A model generated the notes under the pieces. It was not told where the DNA came from and searched no databases. It saw only the letters and a program-made list of their open reading frames with translations. Positions 1 to 9,200 of a DNA stretch of 64,000 bases are shown in pieces. Within the stretch, counting starts at the first letter, position 1. Every line of letters starts with the position of its first letter. This stretch comes from JAPPFW01 sp965231815 (GTDB lineage: Bacteria; Actinomycetota; Acidimicrobiia; Spongiisociales; Spongiisociaceae), in contig OZ246890.1 of the NCBI GenBank assembly GCA_965231815.1, positions 3,534,001 through 3,598,000 of the forward strand, given 5' to 3'. Made by a program: the position numbers and the translations under genes.

Positions 1-606
1 AATCCGGTTTCCTACCAGGACATAACGGTCTCCGTGGCGGTGACCGCCACGGGCGAGTTCGGAATCCCGACTGGCACCAGGCAACTGAGCCTCCCGGCCG
101 GGTCGTCCGGTACTTCGTTCTTCATCACTCCCACGCCCGACCTTGTCCATGAACCCAATGGGTCGGTTACGGTCACCGTGCAGCCGAACAGCAATATCCA
201 AATTATCCCGCCGGGTTCAAAAACCCTTACCATCAGGGATGACGACCCCTCTCCGGGGCCTCGTATCCAGATTGACGACCCCCTAGACAAAGCGAAAGCA
301 GGAGGAAAACTCGAATTCGTGATCACCCTGAACACACCCTCGGAGGACACGGTCAGCGTGGATTACAAGATAGGAACCCTCGCTTGGCAGCTCTTGCCTG
401 AAACGGACTTCTATGACGACGATGACGGGATAAGCGGCACCATTGAGTTCGCACCTGGGGAGCGCCAAGCCGTGCTTGACGTGCATATCAGCCCGTGGGC
501 GCCGGTCGAACACAACGACCGGATCTACGTCGAACTCGAAAACCCGGTCAACGGTTCCATCCCCCTCCTCCAGGGCTTTGGGTTGGGTCGGCTCACCAAT
601 CGCTGA
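1..606 (+). CDS. Calx-beta domain protein, C-terminal part (5' end outside window)
   Basis: The frame is open from base 1 to a TGA at 604-606, so this is the last ~201 residues of a longer gene. It shows a Calx-beta pattern: alternating short beta strands, a NGSVTVTV strand and a repeat end reading TLTIRDDD, followed by one more divergent repeat (GTIEFAPGERQAVLDVHI). Calx-beta repeats are Ca2+-binding beta sandwiches usual in large secreted or surface proteins, so an extracellular adhesive or enzyme-tail role is likely. The same repeat type forms the tail of the giant protease encoded convergently at 3220-9360. The N-terminal domain and function cannot be seen. A hairpin terminator follows. 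Confidence 0.75.
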   Translation, partial: NPVSYQDITVSVAVTATGEFGIPTGTRQLSLPAGSSGTSFFITPTPDLVHEPNGSVTVTVQPNSNIQIIPPGSKTLTIRDDDPSPGPRIQIDDPLDKAKAGGKLEFVITLNTPSEDTVSVDYKIGTLAWQLLPETDFYDDDDGISGTIEFAPGERQAVLDVHISPWAPVEHNDRIYVELENPVNGSIPLLQGFGLGRLTNR

Positions 607-636
607 CCCCGCTCCTTCGACCCACACGATGCAGAC

Positions 637-671
637 ATACCACAGCCCCCGAAAGGGGGTTGTGGTTTATT
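637..671 (+). terminator. Rho-independent-like terminator
   Basis: An 11-bp stem (CCACAGCCCCC / GGGGGTTGTGG with one G-T pair) closes on a GAAA tetraloop about 35 nt after the stop of the Calx-beta gene and is followed by TTTAT. Position and structure fit an intrinsic terminator for that gene. Confidence 0.75.
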
Positions 672-835
672 AGGTCGATACAGAACAGGTACCGGTAAAT
701 ACACTTGAATGTGGAGGCTCGCCGAAGGCCTGCTGCGCCCCGATCACATCTTGCCCGGACCAGATTCGACATCACAATCTCTCCAATTGGCGCATTTGCG
801 ACGTTCAAACCCGACCAGGGTGCTCCTTCCGCTGT

Positions 836-1056
836 CGGGTGCCGGGACAGCCGAACCGCAAAGGCGTAGTCGAGAAAGCGATCCATTTACATAAGCGCAG
901 GCGGTCGTGGCAGACCGCTGTGGGGAGCCCCGGCCGGGCGCAGACAGCATCGACCATTTTCCTCACAGACAATTGGTCGATGCCCGTCGCGTGGTCGGGG
1001 AACTCGCCGCTACCGAACCGCTGTTGGACCTGCCCCCGGACGGAGGGAACCATGGT
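836..1056 (+). pseudogene. Decayed IS21-type (IstA-like) transposase fragment
   Basis: Two short stretches in different frames resemble the C-terminal part of IstA transposases as I remember the family. One reads PNRKGVVEKAIH followed by an R/W-rich stretch (from about 851). The other is a downstream peptide of the type VGELAATEPLLDLPP (about 993-1040). They are colinear but frameshifted, and no intact frame joins them, so this is a dead remnant. The assignment rests on recalled family motifs and no search was possible. An inverted repeat just downstream (1091-1180) could be its terminal sequence. Confidence 0.45.
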
Positions 1057-1090
1057 CCACACAGGTAGCTGCAAACGGGCTGGTATCTGT

Positions 1091-1180
1091 GTGGGTAACC
1101 GTTACTTCGGTACCGCTTTCTTGTGATCGGCGGCTGGTTCGCTACCCGTTCGGAGAGGTCGGGTGCTAACGGTTACCCAC
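1091..1180. repeat. 14-bp inverted repeat pair, possible end of an old IS
   Basis: GTGGGTAACCGTTA at 1091-1104 is exactly inverted at 1167-1180. The right arm continues into a sequence whose reverse complement, ATACTGGTGGGTAACCGT, occurs again unchanged near 47196-47213. I see no gene in 1057-1347 apart from this repeat. Confidence 0.6.
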
Positions 1181-1347
1181 CAGTATACGGAGGAGGTGAG
1201 ACACAGATCCTTCAGGCAGTTCGGCACGCCCCTCGGGAAAGATGGTTCGTTTGTATGTAGTAGACCGCGAGATGGTACCTCACACCCGTTTTCGATACTT
1301 TGATTTCACGGTGGGTGTGACGGGAAACATGAGAAGAAATCAGGACA

Positions 1348-1466
1348 CTAGGAGGGTGCTGAGAAACCCCGTACAAAGGGGTTCACGTACTAACCCTTTA
1401 AGTCTCTGACCAGGGGGGTTGCCGACCACCGAACCCCGAAAGACTCGTTTTTCAGCACTCTCCTAG
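1348..1466 (+). repeat. Family A inverted-repeat element, copy A1
   Basis: The copy is bounded by CTAG at 1348-1351 and 1463-1466. Terminal inverted repeats start CTAGGAG and continue ..TGCTGA.AAAC. A small internal hairpin (ACCCC / GGGGT) lies near the left end. Three other copies occur at 9592, 12400 and 61104. This copy is the most diverged in the middle. Its right CTAG is also the left CTAG of the IS1182-like element, so the two are tandem on one target site. It has no coding capacity and behaves like a MITE. Confidence 0.85.
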
Positions 1467-3223
1467 GAGTCTGCTGTTTTATTCGCTGGTCGGGGTGGGG
1501 GTGTTCGCGTTTTTTGTTTGGTGGTGTTATTGTGGGTGGTATGCAGGGTGTTGAACGTTTAGATCGTGAGTTGTTGGATACGATGGGGTTGTGCGGGGAT
1601 TTGGTGCCGGAGGGTTCGGTGTACCGGTTTCTGGCTGAGCATCGCCTCCGTTTGTTTCCCGACGGGATGTTTTCTGATTTGTTCGGGAGTGGGCGGGGTC
1701 GCCCGTCTGTTCCGGGTTCGGTGATTGCGACTGTGTTGGTGTTGCAGTCGTTGGAGTGCCTGTCGGATCGGGAAGCGGTTCAGCGGCTGCGTCGTGACAT
1801 CGCGTGGAAAGCCGCGGCGGGTTTGTCGTTGGTGGATGAGGGATTTCATCCGACGGTGTTGGTGCGGTGGCGGGCGAGGCTGAGGGCGAGTAAGCGGCCT
1901 GAGCGTATCTTCGACGCGGTGCGGGAAGTGGTCACCGAGTCCGGGGTGTTGGCGGGTAAGGATCGTCGGGCTTTGGATTCCACGATTTTGGATGATGCGG
2001 TTGCTACCCAGGACACGGTAACGATGATCTCCGCTCAGATACGGCGTTGCCGCCGTCTGATACCCGAAGCCGCCGGTCTGGTGTTGGTGGCGCATGATTA
2101 CGAATCGAAAGCGAAACCGTCCTGCGATTGGTCCGATCCGGAGTCCCGTTCCGAGCTGATCAACGGTTTGGTCACAGACGGGTTGAGGCTGATCGAAGCT
2201 GTCGAGGGCGTAAAGATGGATTCGGAGCAGTCCGACGCGCTGCGTTTGTTGGGAGTAGTCACAGGCCAGGACGTGGAACCGGACCCGGGGCGGGAAGGCC
2301 GATGGCGGATAGCACGGCGGGTCGCGAAGGACCGGACGATTTCGGTGGTGGACCCTAAAGCTCGGCATGGTCACAAAACCCGGTCCGCGAAGCGGGACGG
2401 TTACAAAGCCCATGTTGCGGTGGAACCCGAAACCGGGTTGGTCACCGAAACGGATCTCACCGCGGCTAACAGCACAGACGCCGACAGCATCGCCGATCTC
2501 GTGGCCGAAGAACCCCCCGAAACTGTGATACTCGCCGACTCCGCGTACGCGTCGGGTCCGGCGCTCGAAACGTTCGAGGAGTCCGGCCATATCCCCATAG
2601 TCAAACCGCTCATCCCCAAAACCCGCATCAAAGGCGGGTTCGACCGCGACGATTTCGGTATCGACACCGGGGCCCGAACCGTGACATGCCCCGCCGGGCA
2701 CACCGCCCGCCTACGCCCCGGCAACACCGCCCCCTTCGGGAAACGATGCAACGGATGCCCCCTACGCGCCCGGTGCACCACCGCCAAGAACGGACGCACC
2801 GTAAGAGTCGAAGAACACCACGACCGGCGGGAAGCCAACAAGATACGCTTCAAGAAACCCGAAAACCAAACCACCTACCGCACCCGACGTCCGCTCGTGG
2901 AACGAACCATCGCCTGGCTCACCAGAGGCAAAGCCAGACGCGTCCCATACCGAGGAATCAAACGCAACAAACAATGGCTCACCACCAGAGCAGCCGCCGT
3001 CAACCTACAACGCCTCACCAACCTCGGACTCACCCACACAAACACCCACTGGACCCTCAACCCCGCATAAACCAGCCCGGACCACACCGGCCCACCGCCG
3101 GAACCCCGCTCCGAACCCCAAAACCCGCATCCGCACCCCGCCCCAACCCCCAAAACGCACCCCACCACCCCAAACACGCTGACGGTCCAAACATCACAAC
3201 CCCTATAAACAGCAGGCTCCTAG
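1463..3223 (+). mobile_element. Complete IS1182-like insertion sequence
   Basis: The left end CTAGGAGTCTGCTGTTT and the inverted right end (reverse complement CTAGGAGCCTGCTGTTTAT) define a ~1.76-kb element with terminal inverted repeats and a CTAG at each edge, probably the duplicated target. It holds one transposase gene. The ends closely match those of family A (CTAGGAG..TGCTG), so this transposase may mobilise family A. The right CTAG supplies or overlaps the TAG stop codon of the giant protease on the opposite strand. About 150 bp after the transposase stop are A/C rich and noncoding. Confidence 0.85.
1514..3070 (+). CDS. IS1182-like family DDE transposase
   Basis: The N-terminal ~100 residues resemble the DUF772 domain of IS1182/IS5-type transposases (PGSVIATVLVLQ..ECLSDREAVQRLRRDIAWK). 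A DDE core follows, with an ALDSTILDDA segment, a VILADSAYASG segment and a C-terminal RRPLVERTIAWL..GKARRVPYRGIKRN segment carrying the last acidic residue. A Cys cluster (NGCPLRARC) lies before the end. The length, ~509-518 residues, is normal for the family. The frame opens at TTG 1514, but ATG 1541 is the likelier start. The gene looks intact and potentially active. Its coding strand is G/T rich in the first half and A/C rich in the second. Confidence 0.9.
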   Translation: MFGGVIVGGMQGVERLDRELLDTMGLCGDLVPEGSVYRFLAEHRLRLFPDGMFSDLFGSGRGRPSVPGSVIATVLVLQSLECLSDREAVQRLRRDIAWKAAAGLSLVDEGFHPTVLVRWRARLRASKRPERIFDAVREVVTESGVLAGKDRRALDSTILDDAVATQDTVTMISAQIRRCRRLIPEAAGLVLVAHDYESKAKPSCDWSDPESRSELINGLVTDGLRLIEAVEGVKMDSEQSDALRLLGVVTGQDVEPDPGREGRWRIARRVAKDRTISVVDPKARHGHKTRSAKRDGYKAHVAVEPETGLVTETDLTAANSTDADSIADLVAEEPPETVILADSAYASGPALETFEESGHIPIVKPLIPKTRIKGGFDRDDFGIDTGARTVTCPAGHTARLRPGNTAPFGKRCNGCPLRARCTTAKNGRTVRVEEHHDRREANKIRFKKPENQTTYRTRRPLVERTIAWLTRGKARRVPYRGIKRNKQWLTTRAAAVNLQRLTNLGLTHTNTHWTLNPA

Positions 3224-6200
3224 TCGTCGTCTATGATGGTCATGGTTCCCACGGCCGCGGGTGTGAACCACTCTCCGGGGAGGAAGGCCTCCACCGCGAA
3301 GTATTCGTCCGGTTCGTCTTTGCTGTCCTGTACCAGCCAGACGTCTGCGGTCAGTGCGGTTACTCCCGGAGCGAACACCATCACCTCGGACATCGCCTGG
3401 TAGTCGGATGAATGCGCCCGATTATCCAGCAGGTGGTAGGCGGGCCCAGCGAACCAGCGTACCTCGAATTCCTCAGTCAAGGCCTTGGAAAGGAGTATCC
3501 GGAACACCAGCACGTCGGTCTCCGTCGCCGAGGCGTCCTCCACGGTGACGGTTATCTCATCATCCTTATCCGGCTCCACCGGCGGATCATCATCATCGGA
3601 AACGGTCACCGTTGCTGTGCCGTTGGTGGTCGAGACGGTGTAACCGCTGCCGGTGTTGACCGTGGCGGTGACCGAGCCGTCGGGTTCGTCGGCCTGGTCT
3701 CCGGTGGTGTTGACTGTGAGTGTAACGCTGCCCGACGGCGGGATGGTGACCGTCCGCAGCCCGGTCACCGCGCCGTAATCGCCTGCGGAGGTGATAGTCA
3801 CGCTCACGTCCAAGTTGGCTGCCGGGGTGGGGTTGGCGGTGATCGTGAAGGCGGCGGCGGTACCTTCGGTGATATCGCCGCCGGCGCTGATAGAGATCTC
3901 AGGGATGTCGTCGTCGGCCACACCGACCGTGGCCGCGCTGGGTGAACCGAGGTCATAGTCGGTCCCATCGACGAGTGTCACGGTGACTGATCCGTCGGGT
4001 TCGTCGGCCTGGTCTCCGGTGGTGTTGACTGTGAGTGTAACGCTGCCCGACGGCGGGATGGTGACGGTCCGCAGCCCGGTCACCGCCCCATAGTCGCCCA
4101 CGGTGGTAACCGTCACACTCACATCAAGATCGGTGGTTGGCGCAGGAGACGCCGACACAGTGAACTCAGCGTCAGAACCCTCCGAAACATCACTACCGGC
4201 CACCACGCTGACCACCGGAATCACAGGCGGATCATCATCGTCCGAAACAGTCACAGTTGCGGTGCTCGCGATGTTCGAAACCGTGTAACCACTGCCGGTG
4301 TTGAGGGTGGTGGTGACTGTGCCGTTGAGTTCGTCAGCTGTGTCGTTGGTGGTGGGCAGGGTGAGTGTTGCCGTGTTGGTACCTGCGGGGATGGTGACCG
4401 TCCGCTGCCCAACGGTGACACCGTAGTCTCCTACCTCGGTAACCGTCACACTCACATCAAGATCAGCAATCGGAGCGGGAGACGCCGACACAGTGAACTC
4501 AGCGTCAGAACCCTCCGAAACATCACTACCGGCCACCACGCTGACCACCGGAATCACAGGCGGATCATCATCGTCCGAAACAGTCACAGTTGCGGTGCTC
4601 GCGATGTTCGAAACCGTGTAACCACTGCCGGTGTTCACCGTAGCGGTAACCGACCCATCCGGCTCGTCAGCGGAGTCCCCGGCGGTGGTGACCGAGAATG
4701 ACGCCGAACCTGTTGTGGGGATGGTGACCGTCCGCTGCCCGACGGTGACACCGTAGTCTCCTACCTCGCTAATCGTCACACTCACATCAAGATCAGCAAT
4801 CGGAGCGGGAGACGCCGACACAGTGAACTCAGCGTCAGAACCCTCCGTAACATCACTACCGGCCGCCACGCTGACCACCGGATCGGCTACGGGTGTGGGT
4901 TCGTCGTCTGTCACCGTCACCGACGCTCTCCTCGGCGAGCCCACCGTGTAGCCACTGCCTGCGTTCACTGTCGCCACCACCGAACCGTCCAGCTCGTCAG
5001 CCGTGTCATCGACGGTACCCACCGAGAACGACACCGAACCCGACGTGGGGATCGTCACCGTTCGTACTCCCTCGGAGGCGCCGAAATTGCCTACCTGGCC
5101 CACCAGCACCGACACCGGCAACCCAGCCGACGGCGCCGGCGACGCCGACAAGGTGAACACCGCGTCACCGCCCTCGCTTACCGTGTCGCCGCCTGAGACC
5201 GACACCAACGGCAGGTCTGGGTAGTCATCGCCGACATCCACACTCACCGAATCGACAACCACCCGAACACTAGGGTTACTGTTGCCCGTGCTACCCAGGC
5301 TCGGCGCTCGTAATCCTGCACCCACTCCCACCGTGATCGTCCGACTGTCAGTGTTGGGCGGCACGGTCAGCACCAGGTTGGCGGTCTGGGTGCCGCTGTA
5401 GAGCAAAAGGCTCGGCTGCGCGCCGTTACGCCTGAACTGAATACCCCCAACAGGATTGTCGCGGTGGCGCATTTCCAGCCTCCAGTGGACCCCCTCCACA
5501 CCGCCGCTCACTTCAAGCGGCACCCTCAACCATTCGGCCTCCCTTTTGTCATTGCGCAGCGCTCGGCTGAGCGAGATGGTGATCCTCACCTCGCCGCCGT
5601 CTTCCGCGACCCACCCCGAATCCGCCGACAGCAACAGCAACAGTGACCCATCCGTTGGGAGCGGGTCGTCATTGTCAGAAACTTTCACGGTTGCGACACC
5701 CGCGGAGTTCGAAATGGTGTAACCACTATCAGTATTCACCGTTGCAGTAACCGAACCGTCCGGTTCGTCAATTAAATCCTCGGCAGTGGGCAGGGTGAGA
5801 GTGGCCGAACCGGTGCCCGCGGTGACAGTGACCGTCCGCCGTCCTGTAGTGACACCATATTCGCCTGCGGTGGTGACGGTCACGCTCACATCAAGATCAG
5901 CAGCAGGCGCCGGAACCGCGGTAACTGTGAACCGCGCGGCAGAACCCTCCGCGACATCGTTACCAGCGGTGACACTCACCACCGGCGCCACCACAGGCGC
6001 CGGATCGTCATCATCGGCCACAGCAATACTCGCCGAAGATACCGAATCCGGGGTGTAATCGACACCTGGTCCGATTGTGACGGTGACCGAACCGTCGGAC
6101 TCATCGGTGTCGTCGCCGGTAGTCGCCAACGTCAGTGTGGCGCTGCCCGAGGAGGGGATCGTCACTGTCCGAGACCCGGGAGACACACCGAAATCGCCAT

Positions 6201-9200
6201 CCACCGCCACCGTCACCTTTACATCAAGATCAGAGGCCGGCGCCGGGCTCGCGGTCAGCGTGAATACGGCGTCGGCCCCCTCCGCCACATCACCGCCAGA
6301 AGAGATGCTGACCTCCGGGGGTGACTCGTCGTCGGAGATCGTGATCGTGATCGCGGCGGGATCGGCGACCCCGTTACCGCCGGTCGCCGCCGCGGAAACC
6401 TTGAACGTCTTGGCTGTCGCGCTGCTGAGCTCGTAGAGGTCGTTCTGCGAGGCTGTGAACGTCACCGCGCCGGTCCCGGCGGTCGAACCCGCCGCGATGG
6501 TGAGCGTGGTCGACGCACTAAGCGAACCATCCCCCGCCACCGCCGGAGCCACCGCCGAAGCGCCGACGTCGAGAGCCACATCCTCGGACGACGGACCGCT
6601 GAGATCGGCAGTGATCGTCACCGAACCCCCCTCAGCAACAGTGGCACTGTCGGTGCTCAAGATGATCGTGGGCAGAGGCTCGTCATCCACAATCGTCACC
6701 GTCGCCGCCCCTCCCGTAGCGTGATACCCAGACGGCAACACGCCAAGACCCACAGTAAACGTCTCATCAACCTCATCGACGCCGTCCTCCACAGTGGCCA
6801 ACTTGGCCGACGCCGACGACGACCCAGCAGGAACCGTGACCGACCCCAACACCGCATAATCAGCGCCCGACAGACCCGCACCCGTGGCAGTACCGGCGGT
6901 GAGGGTCAACGGGACCACCAAATCCTGGGACGGCGCTGCGCCACCCACCGTGACACTCACATCCACCTCGTCGCCCTCGGTCACCGACTGAGGCGAAACC
7001 GACAAACTCACCGGCTGCGTCGACTGGCCGGCATGCCCGGTGACCATGATCTTCCAGTTCTTGATGTACTCCCCGAAAGACAGGATATTGCGGCAGAGAT
7101 CATCGAACGTGCTGCTGTTCCCGCAGTGCGTCACCTCTGGCGCGTGCCGCCGAACTTTTAGCTTCCAAGTGCCCAACGGGCTCTCACCGAGATGGCGAGA
7201 CGACCCGAAGCGAAAATCGCCCCGCATTCTGCAGTGGCCCCCACACGCTGGGAACTCCGGTGATAAAAGTGACTCCGTGCCCGACGGCGACACGAGCGTC
7301 CACGAATAATCGCGAATGTCATAGGTGTCCATGTCGATGTCGATCCGCACATGCTCGACAAAATCCATGGTCGATGAAATGTCCAGAGACATAACGATTT
7401 CGTTGCCCGGCGTTGGCAGGGAGACGTCAGTTCCCGAGGCTGCCTCGGCCGACAGCATCGCCGGCAAGAGCGGCCAATTGGACGCAGCGACGACGGCGGC
7501 TTTGGCATCAACCGTACCGAAGCCGTACTCGTTGCTGAACGAGTACGAATCGGTGCTTGATCCATACTTGGTGGCGCCGCTCATCCAGCTGCTGCCGGAA
7601 GGGTCGTTCTTTTGCGCCGTGTTGGCCAAAATGACCTTCACGTCGCGCCAAGTGAGATTCGCGTTGACGCTGCGCATCAAGGCAATCACACCCGAAACGA
7701 TCGGCGCCGCCGCGCTGGTGCCGCCGAACCGATCGGTGTAGCTGTTCAGCCCCATGGGCGCCACGATTCCTGCCTGCCGCCATTTGCTATCCGAAGGAGC
7801 GCAGACCCACAGGCTGGGACCGTCCTCGGAATACTTTGACGAGCGTCCCTGCGAATCCACCGCGCAGACCGCAATGACGCCCCGATGATTGATCATCTCG
7901 TCCAATCCTGCCCAGTTTTTGCCTGACAATTCTGCACCGTTGCCGGCGCTGTTCACGTAAGAGGATCCTTTGCCTCCGAAGCCCGAGCTAATACCTTCCT
8001 CCACTGCCCGCCACACCAAACTGCTTTCACGCAAAGGCGCCTTGCTATCCAGTGCGCCATAGCTCATGTTGTAGACGGCCACGGTCTCCTTGTTCAGTGT
8101 CAGCGCCGTGGCTTCGATACCGAAGGACTGATGATCCAAGAAGTTGTAGTTCAGCAGTGTGGCCCGGGGCGCTACGCCGCGCCCGCCGACGTTGTTGTCG
8201 CGAGCGCCGATAACCCCGGCCACCGCTGTGCCGTGAGGGGGATAAGGCGACAGCGGATTCTCGCCGGTAAAGCCGCCCCAGAGTTTGCTTCGCTTGGTGT
8301 CGGCGTTGTCTTTGATGTCTTCATGGGTCGCCTCCCAGGTGCGGTCCACCACCGCCACCGTCACCCCCGCGCCCATCGTCGTGTCCCAGACATCGCCCAG
8401 GTTGATGTCGGTGGTCGGATTGTCCACGCGCCCACCGGCTTTGTAGCGGAAGTCGGTGTCAGCATTCAGGTGCCACAGGCAGCTCGATAACTGGTCGGTC
8501 CACGGCTTCGTGTACCGTTTGCACCGCTGCTTCGTGGCTCTTGTACCCGACCGATACCATGCTGATATCGGATTCTGCCCGCTCGACTGCGGCGTGAACA
8601 GGTTGGGAACCGCAAAGTCGACCCCGCTCTGTGTTGACAGCGCGTCGGCCAAGCGCAGTGATTCCACATCAGAGACCGTCTGGACAAGGTAGGCGTTGGG
8701 AAGCTCGCCCACCGGGGAGACGTGCCAGGGCGCGACATCGTGGCTGGCCAGAATGGCCCAGATCTCGCTCTGGTCCAGGTGTGACTCGAATACGACGTTC
8801 ACGCCGCCGACCAAGAGGAACATCTGACCGCTGTCGGAAACCAGCCAATTGCTCGGGGAAGCCTCCTGTGCGCCTGACCCGCTCACCGGCGCGTACGCAC
8901 TGGCGGCCGACACGGCAAGCCCCGACAGATTTGCGGCCCCCGATCCGGTCGCCGCCTGTGCGGCCGCCGGCGTCCCTTCGTCCGTATCCAACAAACGCAA
9001 CGGGATCGTGCCCTCGCCGTCTTGCAGGTGGTAGATGCCGTCGGGACCGAGCAGGTCCGCCACGCCGAACTCCCCGGTCTCCTCGCCGAGGCCGGCGCCA
9101 TCGAGATCGGCGTCCTCAAGCCCGCCGCCGGTGGCGGTCCCGCCCTCGATGACGACGCTGTCCTGCGGCGGCGCGGGAGACGGGGACTGCGCTGCCGCGT

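Noticed and set aside
1559..2701. 380-residue open frame antisense to the transposase
   Set aside because: It mirrors the codon structure of the transposase, has His/Arg/Pro-rich low-complexity sequence and no recognisable fold.
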